A stretch of DNA of 64,000 nucleotides, taken from Clitoria ternatea (Eukaryota > Streptophyta > Magnoliopsida > Fabales > Fabaceae). Of this stretch, positions 25,778 to 39,195 are shown in pieces. The notes beneath the pieces are model-generated. The model ran no database searches. It saw nothing but the letters and a program-made list of their open reading frames with translations, and was not told where the DNA came from. A program made the position numbers and the translations under genes. The stretch covers positions 154,834,667 to 154,898,666 of the forward strand of contig CM075673.1 in NCBI GenBank assembly GCA_037962975.1, written 5' to 3'. Numbering within the stretch: the first letter of the stretch is position 1; each line of letters starts with the position of its first letter.

Positions 25778-27930
25778 TGTAACATCTTAAGTTTGAAAAT
25801 TTTGAAAAATAACTTATTAGGTTCGGTAACTTGTTCCCATCCTGCGCACCTCTTAGTATATTGGGCATATCACCCTCAAATATTAATAGAATCGAGTCGT
25901 TCTTATCCCAAATTTTTTGTATTGAAAATATTTACAATTCTTATATTAAGCATAAAACTCAGTTCTCACACCATCAATCCCAGATTTTAAAATAATGCGT
26001 TGATTCACGAGTGCATTATTTTAGCTTGACCCTTTCATGGTATTTTTGGCATACTCTCTCATATGATATTCGATTCCAACAATTCCAGGTCAAACATTTC
26101 CGCATCAAAATTATCTACAATCTTCATGAAGACCACGAAGGCCAGTTCCCTCCTTGTTGGTACAGTTTTTCAATTCTTATAAGGTCTGTTTCCAATTCGT
26201 AACATCTCTGCCCTGTTTCATAAAAATTCGCATATCTCCCTCATACGACACCGAAACCTCTTCATTCTTTTTTCTATGGTTTTGTATAAAAAAACACTAC
26301 AACTTTGATGAAGGGCACGGAGGCTGATTCTCAAAGGAAAAATCGTGATAAAACTATCCTTTCAGTCTTAAACAATTTAGGAGCTCCGAGAACACTTTAC
26401 CTTGGGTCGGGCATAAGGGCTACCGATATTGGATTTTTGCTGATTTATATTGTTTAAAAGAGAAAATAAAGACCTACAAATTTTATGTTGTGAGTTTTCT
26501 CTAATTCTGAACCTAAAATAATTTAAAATTTCATGTAAGTATCAACTCTTATCACGACACCTCACCTTTTCAATAACAAATGAATCAATCAGGTTTTGCT
26601 ATTATGGAACACATGTTGCCTCCTTATTGGACCTCATTTTGCATTACTCATTCTGCATGCAATGGCTTAGTAAGGAAGGGAATTCAGAATTCCCATTTCA
26701 TTTCTTCATCACCGTGAATGTGCTTTCATTATCCAAAGTTCCATTTTGCAAAAATCAACATAGTATCTTCACTTCCCTTATAGCATTCCACATGAAACCA
26801 CTACCTTACCTTACTACCCTAAATTTGTTTGATTGAAGTACAAAAGATAGCTTCATACCCTTTTCATTTCGGTGGCTGAACCATGAACAAGAAAAACAAA
26901 AGCTTGGAGTCTCTCATCATACTTATTGGTCGTGAGCTTATAGAGGGTAGGGGAGATGTTTCTTTTAATTTTTGCCTATTAAACATGTGGTTTCTAATTG
27001 ATGATGATGTTGTTAGTATGATTGCATGATGACTTTGATGAGTTTGAATTAATGGTTATGGTCTAGCTTGATAAATTGGTGAAGATGATCATGTGTATTC
27101 TTTGGGCAGCTTTGAATTTTTTTTTAATTGCTAGAAAATCATGTTTTAGGCAAGGTTTTAAGGTTGGAAAAGGGATTTAAAATGTTGATGAAATGTTGTT
27201 TTGGTGATCCCTTTGACATAAGCAAAAATTTGATGTGAAATATTAAAATGGTGATGTTAAAAAGGGTAAAATAACGGTGTTAAAAGCTACCGTTTTAAGA
27301 ATTAAGACCGAAACTTTTTAACAAGTGTAAAAAGTCAAATTTTTGAGTGATGTTAAAAATAGATTTCTTTAAGAAAATTTAAAGGCTGAATTTTAAATAT
27401 TAATTTTTGAGTATAAAATATAAGGTTGTATTTTCTAAATAAATTCTTGTGAGAATTTGGTTCAAAGAAGTTTTATAAAAAATTTAAACTAATTAAGAAG
27501 TGTTTCAAAGCTAAAATTTTATATTAAAATTTGACTAATAAATTTTAGTAATTTTGAATTTTTATAAGTTAATCATGGACTAATTAAATTAAGTAAAGTC
27601 CATTGGATAATTTTATATGAATACTTAAATGATAAAGTTTTAGAAAGTTTTTAAATGATTTAAGAACTTTTAAGCAAGAAAATGATACTCTATGAGAAAA
27701 TGGAAATTTAGGGTGTAATTTAGTTAAAAGTAATTAAATTATTATGTAATATTTAAATTATTTAAATGAATTTTTTAGTTATAAATATATTATATATTAT
27801 AATTGGAATTTTTAGAAGTAACTAGACAAAAAGTATTATAGAAAACTTTTGTACCTTGGCGTCATTTTGATAACAGATAAATTATACTTATTAAATAAGA
27901 ATGTCGTTATAAAATATAGAAATTGTGAAG
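25778..27930 (+). mobile_element. Left part of an old LTR (Tekay-like), interrupted by a younger solo LTR
   Basis: It begins TGTAACATCTTAAG, like the 5' end of other LTRs in the window. Composition and layout resemble long Tekay-type LTRs. It is broken at 27930 by the insertion at 27931-31495 and appears to continue at 31501, where GCGTTCGAGC and CCAGGTAAGGGG occur. The right end was not found, so the class is tentative. Confidence 0.4.
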
Positions 27931-28372
27931 TGTAACACCCTCGGTTAGATAAGACAAATCCTTCTGTAGGTTCATCCTATTTAACTGAGAGTGTTAACAG
28001 TTTTCAGAAAAAGTGAATATTTTTTTATTTTATTTTTTTTTTATGAAGAGATGGCAGATCAGTGGAAGAAATAATGTATATTTCACATAGTCATTCACAA
28101 ACTGTAAGTAATTGTACTCTTAACAGAATGGGGCACGCAGGCACCCTTAAATATTATACAGTCATCCGGTGTCTGATTATTAATAATAAATATTCTATCT
28201 TTAATGATTGTTCTCAGTGGGTTCAGCGTATTGCTGTTCTTCATACTCAGGTTCTTGATTTCCTAATTCCTCTGAAAATTGTCAACAGTAAGGGTGAGTA
28301 TAACCCAAGACCCTGATTGGTTAATCCGGTGTGGACATAATCCAGTTAACATACAATATCACATAAATCATA

Positions 28373-28535
28373 CATTTAGCATATTCACAATTATAACAAT
28401 CAAGCATGTTGTCATCACATAATCGTATATTTAGCATATTCATAATTATAACAATCAAGCATATTGTCATGAAATAAATCGCACATTTAACATATTCACA
28501 ATTATAACAATCAAATATGCTGTAATGAAATGTAT
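28373..28535. repeat. Three tandem units of 55-56 bases inside the solo LTR
   Basis: Units begin at 28373, 28428 and 28484 with CATTTAGCATATTCA or close variants, each followed by ATTATAACAATCAA. Confidence 0.8.
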
Positions 28536-29339
28536 GAGTTTGGATTTATTATGATTTATCTTTGGTTAAGTCTCATGATGCATGTGGACCCAATAACTCG
28601 TTTCATCTTCTTCTCAATCTTTGGAATATCACCATTCCAATCATCTAGAGCGATCAGGGTCCGCCCAAGTTCCATATGGTACAAATGAACTCATTGGTTC
28701 TCATCATTGATTTAAATATTTTTGGAACTTGGATCCCTACGATCATAGTTACACTCCATCATTTAGTCAAAGTACACTAGAATTGCATCGTCTCACCCGG
28801 CTATCAGGCGCGACTCTGATGCCATTGGGTTGCCGTTCCAGTTGTACTCCCAAGATTCTTCATGGAGATCGAACGTGAGTGTCCTCCACTGTACCAAGTG
28901 TATGCTCTAGAGGTTTTTCTTCTTCAAAAATATTTTCATGATGCGAAATGCATTTATTTTATCAATTTATTCCTGTGGGTATCTTATGTATTTTCAGTCT
29001 CATCATATCATTCCCAAGTTCTTTGGATTTCATCAATTAATTTAAACATTGTAAGGTATTCGTTTATTATTTTAGAAATATATCTATTATATCTTGGTTA
29101 AAAATTATATTTTCCATAAAGAGTAAAATAATATATTCTTTATGTAATTGCGCGTAATTAAAACGTTAACAATGTTTAATAATAATAAAAACTAATAATA
29201 ATAATGACAATATTAAGGTTAATAATAATTAGGATAATAATAATAATAGAATAAGAAAGATAATAATAATTATGACTTCCCACTAATTTAAAAGGTATTA
29301 AAAAATAGTTTCTGAATGAAAATCCAAGCGAAAACCATT

Positions 29340-31325
29340 AAAAATAGAGTTTTCCGAGTGAAACAGGGGCAAATCCGAGTGAAATATGTATAATTCCGAG
29401 TGGAACCATACTGGGTAGGGTTCTCCAAACGATCTGGCTAAAAATCCGAGTGAAATAACACTGGAAAGCTGTTTTCCGACTGAAATAAGTTTGGATCCGA
29501 GTGAAAATGAACTGGAATGCTGTTTTCCGACTGGAACAGCTTGAATCCGAGTGAAAAATGAGTTTTCCGCATGAGATAGCTATGAATCCGAGTGAAATAA
29601 ACTGAGCAGAGTTTTCTAACTGAAATTAATAGATTTTCCGAGTGAAACAGAAGCTGAAAAATGATTTTCTTAATTAATTATCTTGAATTCTGAGTGAAAC
29701 AAATTTCTGAGTGAATTAAAATATAAATCCGTGTGAAGTCAGTAGGAAAATGGTTCCCTGAGTAGCATTGTTTGTAAATCCAAGTGAAAATGAGCTTCTA
29801 AAACAAGGTAAAATATGATTCCAAGTGGTATTCAGTCAAAAGGAGTTTTCTGAGTGAAATCAATATAAGTTCCGAGTGAAATAAATTTAAGAAAGAGGTT
29901 TCCGAGTAAAATAAGACTTGGAAGATGCTGTCCGAGAGAAATAGAGTGTTTTCCGAGTGAAATATGTTATGTCCGAATGAAAATGAGTTGATAATATAAA
30001 AATCCGATTGAAATGATACCAAAACCGATCGGATTGGCCTAAAACAGAACCTGTTATCATTAAACCCATCTTTTATTCATAGTTCTTCACTGATTAAATA
30101 CACTCGGTAACAGATATATATATATATATACATGCTTATACAGATAACAATTTAAAGCATTTAATTCATACACACTGAATCTGTCCTGGAAAGGTGAGGA
30201 ACAAGTTCCTTAACCCTTTCCTTCACTCGGTTTTCCCACAAGGCACCCAAGAATATACCCCCTTACCTCAATGAAGTTCCTGGATGGAAAGAAAGAGGTT
30301 CCCTTCACTGTCCTGCACGAGTTCCGAGTGAAACAGAAGGGAAAATAGAGAAAGAAGCTTGCTGGGAAGGAGAGTGATGAAGGGTGTTTGTGTCGTGTGT
30401 GGGTGTGAGTCCTGAGAACCCTTGAGCTGGTTTAAATAGGGAGGGAGTGAGTGGAAAAACAAGTGGGGGACAGCTTTTCTGAGTGGATGATAGTGGAGTG
30501 ATAATGGAAGGGTCAGTGGAGATTAAACAAAGTGATATGCTGAGTCAGTGTCCATTTCTGGTCATCCACTATCCATAATGCGCACGATTGAATTTAAATA
30601 ATCATTAAAAGACAAAATTGAAGTCAATACGCACTTCTGTCAGTGAATACCGAGTGAAATTACACTCGGTTAACAACTATACCGACTGGAATTCCTCCTT
30701 CCGAGTCAACAATTGCAAGGCTCGCTTGAGCGTGGCTTGTTCGCTTGAGCGAAGCTTCAATTCTTCACTCGGAATTCCTTTGAAACCGACTCAGGCACTC
30801 GGTTTATCACTTGGTAATACCTCTTCAGACCGAGTCCTCTCTTTCTCAGAATCTTCACTCGGAAATCCGAGTCTTCTTCACTTGATTCACTCGGTTTAGG
30901 CCAATTTCTTTAATTATAAGTCCAATTAATGTTTATTTAAGCCATTACCTCTCGGACCAAGACCCACACGTACTTCTCTCACTCGGTTTTGGTCCAGTAG
31001 AGTATATCTCACTCGGAATTGGCTCCCTCTACCCTTTTCCACTCGGTTTCCTGAGCAAAACCACTCGGAAGCCTTCCCAATTGTTTCCACAACACACTCC
31101 AGTCGGAAGGAAGCATCAAATCAAGATAAACATGAGTATTTAAGCTTTCTTTCACTCGGAATACTTCAATCAGAGTAGTCTCCTTCAGAAAAGGAAGCAT
31201 TCAACTCGGAACCAAGCATTTCTAGGGTGTTTTGACTCGGATTTTTCTCCTTCACTCGGATTTTCTGACCATTCACTCGGAATTCTTCTCTGTTACTCGG
31301 AACAGAGCCCTTTTCACTCGGTTTT
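29340..31325. repeat. Two fields of CCGAGTG / CACTCGG heptamers in opposite orientations
   Basis: From about 29345 to 30335 the plus strand carries some twenty or more CCGAGTGAA-like motifs, spaced roughly 20-45 bases apart. From about 30650 to 31322 it carries about twenty TTCACTCGG-like motifs. The switch lies at a 7-base inverted repeat, CCGAGTG at 30650-30656 and CACTCGG at 30663-30669. The motif varies by one or two bases between copies, so this is an old dispersed array and not a young satellite. Confidence 0.8.
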
Positions 31326-31500
31326 TGCATAATTTCACTAATATTCCATATAAATTCTATTATTATGTGCAAAAATGACATTTTTGAGGTACTACAGACC
31401 ATCAACAGGGTATATATTGACTTATTCTTGCTTACAAACTCTCCATAATTAAAATTTACAAGGATAAAATTGCCTCTAAAAAGATAGATGTTACATGAAG

Positions 31501-32363
31501 TATAAAAATATAATATTTAATTATGGTTTCGACGAGTAATAGTCGATGGGTGTTAAAATAATAACTATTAAATTTTAAAATTTATTAGAATTATTGAAAT
31601 TATAAGGGTTGGTTATTAAAGCATCAAAATTATGATTTTAAATAGTGTGTAGACTATTAAAAATAATTATTGTTAATTTACAAATTTCTGGCCTTAGAAA
31701 TTAGAAATCGGTGATTGAATCAGAGCGTTCGAGCTTTAGAATCAAGGATTCCAGGTAAGGGGAACATTATATTTTAAATGTATAGATTATGTACAGATAG
31801 AAGTATATATATTTGTTTATATTGATTGATGCTTGATGAATCTTATGATGATGTTATTTGTGGTTGCTGGCAATATACCCCTTACTTGTTATTATTGCTT
31901 TGATAATAATTTTTAAGTATGTCGTGTTGATAATTAACTATTGGTTGTTGCATGCTATGCTTGTTAGTATGTTATAGTGAAACCCTTATGCTGTGTAAAC
32001 TCTATTTACATTCTACCTTTGTCAATTATGTACAAGTTGTTAATCCAAACCCACATAACATTGATTACATTGTTTGAACCTTGAACTCATGATTATTTAA
32101 GGCTTTTTAATTTTGTGATTGAAACCATGTATCAATCTAAACACAACATTGATACTAAAATAACACACATGCACAACAGTTTATGGGAGAGAAACCATTC
32201 ATAAAAAAAGTGGAAGTCTCAATAAGAATAAAGACGACTAAACAAACACTACAAACAAAACAAAACCCATGCCAAACCATCATCCACCTCTGTTCCTTCT
32301 CTCCAATGAGCAAAAAATAACCAACTCAATGAACCCAAAACCCATTCATTTCCTTTTTGCATT
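31501..32363 (+). mobile_element. Probable continuation of the old LTR, right boundary unknown
   Basis: The sequence contains GCGTTCGAGC and CCAGGTAAGGGG, elements familiar from long Ty3/gypsy LTRs, then AT-rich DNA. No coding sequence. It is the right-hand flank of the solo LTR at 27931-31495. Confidence 0.3.
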
Positions 32364-32744
32364 ATCTGTGTGACGTCCCGCGTCAATTTACTTTTTTATT
32401 TACACCCGGTTAATCATTTTTCACAATAGATTTTTCGTGTTTAATAAAAATTAACTCGGTCTTAATATAAAATAATATTTACCTTTCTTAAATACATTCG
32501 AAATAATAAAAACATACTCAAAATAACAATATCCGATCAGAAATAAATCAATAATAAAATAGGATTCAATTAGGATCGGCGGAAGAAGGAAACAGGGTCA
32601 GGGGTCATTCGCCTGAGAGAGACCCTGATTCACTTAGGCGAAACCCGAGAAGGTCGCTTAGGTGAAATCCGACTCGCTTGGGCGACTGCTACACTTTAAA
32701 CCTGAGCGAACGAGACTTACAAGGAAAGTCAACAAGTCAGGTTT

Positions 32745-33060
32745 CACTCAGAAATAGGTCCACTCAGCCATCTCTCACTCGGTAACAGCTTAACCTTACA
32801 TCACTCAGAAAAGGTTCCCTCGGTCTTGTATCACTTGGAAAATGCCCTAACCTTACTTTACTCGGAAGAGGATTTCTCGGGCATAACTCACTCGGAAACA
32901 TTCTCACCTTCACTCGGAAGCACTTTAATCTTCACTCAGAAACATTCTACTCTTTCTTCACTCAGAAGTAATTCTCTCGGCCCTATCTCACTCGGAGACA
33001 TCCTAACCTTCTACTCAGAAGAGGATCTATCGGTTGTTCTTCACTCGGAAAGAAACGAGG
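32745..33060 (+). repeat. Field of CACTCGGAA motifs in the second solo LTR
   Basis: About a dozen CACTCGG/CACTCAG motifs, all in plus orientation, alternate with CTAACCTT-like spacers every 25-40 bases. Confidence 0.75.
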
Positions 33061-33487
33061 GGTACACACTGGAACGAAACAGACACCAAATCAACCGGCC
33101 CTCGCTCGGACAAGAATGAATCCGCTCAGGCAATATTCGCCCGGTAATCGACTTTGCTACAATAAACACTCGTGAAAATTAATACCAATCATATAACAAC
33201 GTAAATTCACATATGATTAATTAGCATACCGATTCAAATTTAGTTCAAATATACAGGCAACATGTAGCATCACACACTCGGAAAACTCATTACATAATTC
33301 ATTCAAAATCATTCGGGCCTTGGCATCGATCCTCCGCTTGGCGCACCTCCAGGGCTCCGACCTTTTCCCTGTCACTGGTTACTAAATTGAAAACCACAGC
33401 AAGGGTGAGTGTTTGGCATCATAATTAATCTAGAACGGAAATTAACAATGTACATGTATATAAACTTCGTTCGATTACTTTATTATC

Positions 33488-33745
33488 CAATTGAAAGTCA
33501 TACTCGGCAAATAACTCATACTCGGCAAGTATAATAATTCATTCGGTAAATATAACAAATTGCGCTCGGCAAATTATCAAGTCATATTCAGCAAATATAA
33601 CAAATTGAACTTGGCAAATATAGCAAATCATACTCAACAAATATATCAAATTGTACTCGGCAAATATATCAACTCATTCAGCAAATATAACAAATTACAC
33701 TCGGTAAATACATCAAGTTGCACTCGGCAAATATAATTAATCACA
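33488..33745 (+). repeat. Degenerate tandem array, about 11 units of 20-23 bases
   Basis: The units follow the pattern ACTCGGCAAATATAACAAATT with substitutions. CTCGG ties this array to the heptamer field upstream. Confidence 0.8.
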
Positions 33746-35497
33746 CAACTAATAATTCAATTGTCACCACTGACTCTCATACAAAATTGACGCCTAGTAT
33801 CCGGATACTAAAGGATCGGCCTTCAGCTGGGGTCCTACTTGACACCCCGTGAACCCTGCTTGGTTCACCGAGTCCTGCTTGACTATCCACCTCGACCATT
33901 GGGTCCTACTTGACCACTAGGTAGCTCAACTGGGCACAAAAACCACGGGAGCCGGAAATGAGGGGCTATATATACCGTCGGCCGTCCCATACCACATAAT
34001 CACATATTCACATTTCTCATACATCACAAGTGGCTATTAATAACATCACATACTCATCACACGGGCGACCTGCTTGTCAAGCCCGGTATCATATTGTCAC
34101 TACACCGATTATCACAGCATCAAATATTTCAAAATCATCTTAAGCCACCCACACACACGATCCTCAACCAATCGGTGTCCATACTCACATGCATACACAT
34201 ACACAATTTTCATTCATTAATATCTTCTTACCATTTTCACAATCAGTTCAATGACTCAGACTCACAGCATGTCCTATTCTAATTAATCATAACCCGAACA
34301 CCCCCTTACCTCGGTCTCAAGTTTCGACAATCTGCTCTTGGTGCCGGTTACATCCTCTAAGCACCGGGTTCACTGTTTCACTTCCGAATCCAGCACCAGC
34401 TCCGTCAATCAGCCTTTCGGTGTTCGATCTGCTACCTACGGGGTCGGAATGTAAACTCGTTAACGTCGCACCACCCACAGAGTTTAACGACCATTTTCGA
34501 GCTCACACTCACCAGAGGAGTGGAGAACAGGCCCGTACCCAGCCATGCATGGCCACTCGGTTTAATAGAGAAAACGAAAGGGACAAGGCAACACAAATGT
34601 AAACGGTTCAATGGACTCACCTTGAGACCACGGTCACGGAAATGGGGTTATCACAGGGTTTTGATGTGAAATAGACCTCTCCTCAGAGCATGCAGCTCGC
34701 AGCGATGGAGGAAGAAGAAGAAGAACAGAAACTGAAGCAGGAGAAAGAAGAAGTGGTTCGCGTGAATGTGAGTGAATGAGGGAAGAGAGAGAAACCACCT
34801 TTATTTAAGGCTCAGGGGCAACCGGTAACTTCCCCAACCGGTCACTTCCCCATTCCCATTACCATTTCATTAAACCTTTTAATTAAACCTTTCTCTTCTT
34901 CCAATCACACCTCATTTATAATTAACCAATTAAATAAATTTATTCACATTTACAATATTTAATCATTTATAATTGTCCAACAATTCATAAAAATATCAAA
35001 TAAATTCCTAAAAATACCCAATAAATCTCTAAAATATTTATTAATAATTTCTGCTACACATAATTTTTCTAAAATATCCGGGATGTTACAATCTGCATAG
35101 TAGACATTGTCCCAATCAAAACGCTACCGTGAGCCATGATTGCCACAACCATTATCCTTAATAACTCACTCATCAACCCACAATAATTGAAGTATAGGTA
35201 TGGCGTATATTCCCCATAAGGGCTTAATTATGTTTATAGTCCCTGAAAAGTTTTAAATGTTTCTCATAGGTCCCTATCATCAATGCATTTAGTTAAATGT
35301 TGAAGTGGAAAATGGAACAACCACATTAGCTGAGCCACATGGCCATTAAAACTTGATAACACAAATATGTCATTGTCCACATCATTTATTATTATTATTT
35401 TGTTTTGTTTTTCTCCCTCCACCTCCTATCCCCCATCCCAACACTCTCACCCTGAGAACGCCCACCTCCCTCCCCTACTAACCTTCCACCTCCTCTC

Positions 35498-38400
35498 TGT
35501 AACACCCCCTTATATACACGAGATATATATGTATTATTCTTGCTTTTAAAAAAACTTTTAGAAAGATATACATATTTATCACTCTTTATCTCGTGTATAC
35601 AAGGACGTATATACATCTGATTTCAAGTAAAAAAAAAATTATCTTTCAATATATGTCCATAATGACAAAATAATTTCTAGAAATCATAAGTGATAAATCA
35701 TTACAGTGTTATATCCGAATAAGAAACTTTATCAAAGTTTAACACCTTGTTACAATTACCCAACTTGATATTGTAATAAGGCAAAGTAAAACTAAACTAT
35801 ACCTCTACTACAAATGTGACCAATCATTTCCTAGTCCTTGAACCATCGAGTTTTAGAATCCTACTCTTGTCATATCTCTTCATCTATCTGATTGAGGATG
35901 AGACCACTTTACCCTCTTGTAATTACATATCCTTCCATCTTGGACTGCTAGCTATATATCACATAACATATATTTTGGACACAAAATTCAAACAAGGAGT
36001 GAGAAACAGAATATAATACTTTACAGATAAGACATAAGCAAAAGGGTTTTCATAAATATAACAATTATACTTTTATTCACAATCACCCACATAGAATGTC
36101 ACAATCACATGAATGTCATGTAATGTTTTTAATACTACCATCTCATTCATTCTATGCATGTGGGCCCTTAAAGTTTTAGTTTGCACTGGGTCAACCAGGA
36201 GTTTACACTGTTCCATAATTATGGATAATAACATAAATGCCTTCATGGCATATGAACAACTCAACTGGCATGGAAACACTTAGAGACTAGTCGGATTAAG
36301 AAGGTTTTTATTGTGAAAGTACCCGACACTAGGGAGCGACCCCAGGTCCCCTGAAGCACCCTTCCACACCCTCTCATCCCAAGGTTCGCATTTGAACCTC
36401 CTCTAATGTATCCTCAGTTTCTATAATCCATCCCCAGGAAACATCACATCTCATTTCTCTTTAATGATTCATGATGCATGAACTACTCGCATATTTAGTA
36501 GGTTAAGACTTTTAGAAACTCAATTATTAAATACCATAAAGGTTCACAAATTATCTCAATAAACTGTACATTCTCATAAGTCCTTCTTTGAACTTCTGTT
36601 ATACAGAAATAAATTTAGTACAGTCTTTGAATTCAGATCTCACCAAAATTGAGTTTTCAAGCTTTAAATATCTCAAAACTTTCTTTTAAAAAACTTCACA
36701 TATTTACATAATCTTTCTCAATTTGAATCTTAACTAGATTGAGTTTAGAAATCTCAACTATAACAAAATATCCTTTAGTTATTTCGTTGGGAAAAACTAA
36801 AATTATTTACTTTAAACTTCTGATTACTAAAAGAAAATAATTTTTAAAATCATTAACTAAGAATACTTAAAACTATAAAAATTTTCTTTAATTCAAGAAT
36901 TAATTATCTCAACCTTTAATTTTCATAAAATAGCTTGTTTCTAATACTAGATTTTATTCTAGAGATTAAAAATAAAGTTAATAAAAATAATTTCTAAGAA
37001 GAAATAAAAGACTAAATAATTATAAAATACTTTCTCTTAGAATAAAACTTTAAAGAGTAAGGTAAGAAAATTCTTACTAGGTTTTAACTTTCCGTCATAC
37101 TTGCTATATGCTCAAACTCCATATCACAAGGTCATCAATCATTCATAAATCACAACCAAATATTGTCAATCACAATTAAATATCACTCAGAATCAAATAT
37201 TGTCAATCACAATCAATTTATCAATCACAATCAAATCAAATAAATTACTTATCATTCATAAATATCATAATTTAAAGTTTAATGGTTATTTAAGTTAATA
37301 AACTTAATTTTAAGTCTTTATAGTCCATTCCTCGCACGGATCTATATAAGTCCAAATAGGTCATAATAATCTAAGTTCTTGTATAGGTTTAGTTCGATCC
37401 ATATAGGATATAAAAGTCCAAGTCCTTGCATAGGTTTAGTTCGATCCATATAGGATATAAAAGTCCAAGTCCTTGTATAGATTTAGTCCAGTCTGTATAA
37501 GTTATAATAATCCAGATCCATCTATAGGTATTTTAGAATAAGTTACATAAGATACTAAATTTATTATAAATTTTAAGTTGAGAAGTTATTATTTTAAAAC
37601 AATAATATTATTAAATTTAAAAGGAGTAGGGGACTCCTCTCATTATTCGTATGTCTTTCATATTATATTCCTATCTCACTCCCCCTTAACTTGAATTGCT
37701 ACCAAAAGTGAGTTCGCTTTACACCTCCGAGTTCTAAAAATATTAATACCAACTTATCTCAGTATAGGCATGAGATAAAAATAAAGATTACTACGTAAAA
37801 TAGAATGGTAAGTTTTGAATAGTGAATAGTAAATAACGAATAGTAAAATATGAATAGTGATAATAAATAGTAAAAATATGAATAGTAATAATAAATAGTA
37901 AATCATGAATAATAGGTAAATAGTAAATGTAAATAGTAATAGTAAATAGTAAAACATAAATAGTAAAGGTAAATAGTAACAGTAAATAGTGATTTACTAT
38001 TCGTAATTGTGATTTACTATTGACATAGTAATTTACTATTCAGAATAGTAACTTAAAATAATATTATATCCAGTATAATAATAGATTTCTAAAACGATAT
38101 AAAAATAAACCTAAAAAATATAAAAGAGAGTTATTCTTACCTTATGATTTTGGCAGAACCTCCTTCTATAAAAATTATTTCTCTCTCTTACCCCCACCAC
38201 TATCTCTCTAGCACTACTATATTAAGAAAATTTAATCTGAAATTGTGAATTTTCCTTTAGAAATCCTTCGGTATTTATAGTAGAAAAATTTCTGTGCATT
38301 TGAATATTTTATTATAAAAGTACTATACAATTTTGAAAATTTCATTCCTAGTTACTGTACAACATTTGAAATTTTTATTCATGCACAGTGTTTTGTATAG

Positions 38401-39190
38401 TAAATGTCGATTGAATTATTTAGCCAAATAGTAACCATTCACTCAGTATATTTTAAATATTCAAAATCAGTCCTTTTCAAAATTTAGCGATATTATATCA
38501 GTCCTTATTAATTTTATAATAAGTAATATAAAGTTTAAATTTTAAAAACTAAAATTTTCTGTTAATAAAAAATTATTGGTACGTTTCCAATTTTTTTACG
38601 ATTGGTAAAAATCAAGGTTTTTCTCAAACCGATCATTTTTAGATAAGTCTACTTAAAATGTATTTTAGAAAATTTTCTTATAATTTAAGTTCACTTTCTT
38701 GTAAATATTTTTAATTTTAAGTAACTTTATATGAATTTAAAATTATTTAAATATATTATTTATTAAAATATTTCAAAATTTTCAAAAAATTCTAGAAAAT
38801 CATAAATATTATGTAGATCAAAAGTTCTAAAGAATCATAGTCTAATTCCTTCAAAATTTTATTTTAAAATTCTAATAAAAGTTAAATCATAAATATATAA
38901 AAACATAAATATAAAAACATAAAATAAAAGTTGTGAATAATAAAGATATTCAAAATTCTTAAAATAATTTCATTAATCAATATCTACTAATTAGGTCATT
39001 TTAAAATTCTTATTCAAAAGACCTATATATTATTATTATTATTATTATTTTATTTTTTAAAACAAAATAATTAAATATAAATACCAAAATTTCATTAAAA
39101 AAATAATAATAAACTAACTAATAGTAAGTATTTTTCATTAAAGATATATTAATATCTATTTTCTATTTGAGTAGAAAATGGAATGTTACA
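35498..39190 (-). mobile_element. Solo LTR of the LARD family (3693 bases)
   Basis: It is homologous along its length to the LARD LTRs at 9540 and 15812, with clear substitutions and indels, so it is an older copy. It starts TGTAACACCCCC and ends GGAATGTTACA, with a perfect duplication CTCTC at 35493-35497 and 39191-39195. The AATAGTA repeat field is at about 37810-38050. Confidence 0.9.
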
Positions 39191-39195
39191 CTCTC

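Larger units (their letters stand above)
27931..31495 (-). mobile_element. Solo LTR of the CACTCGG-repeat family (3565 bases)
   Basis: It starts TGTAACACCCTCGG and ends GATAGATGTTACA, with a perfect duplication TGAAG at 27926-27930 and 31496-31500. Its right end is the reverse complement of the sequence beginning at 63480, so two copies of one family are present in opposite orientations. The minus-strand TATA-like box CTATTTAAA at 30439-30431 suggests minus-strand orientation. It contains three tandem 55-base units and two oppositely oriented fields of a CACTCGG heptamer. Confidence 0.88.
32369..35090 (-). mobile_element. Solo LTR of a second CACTCGG-containing family (2722 bases)
   Basis: It starts TGTGACGTCCCGCG and ends CCGGGATGTTACA, with a perfect duplication ATCTG at 32364-32368 and 35091-35095. 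A TATA-like CCTTAAATAA on the minus strand at 34810-34801 suggests minus orientation. CACTCGGAA motifs lie at 32745-33060 and a related 22-base array at 33488-33745. Outside these motifs it does not resemble the 27931 family. Confidence 0.88.

Noticed and set aside
28808..28826. CTCTGATGCCAT as a decayed PBS
   Set aside because: It lies in the middle of a solo LTR with perfect target duplications and is not next to an LTR edge.
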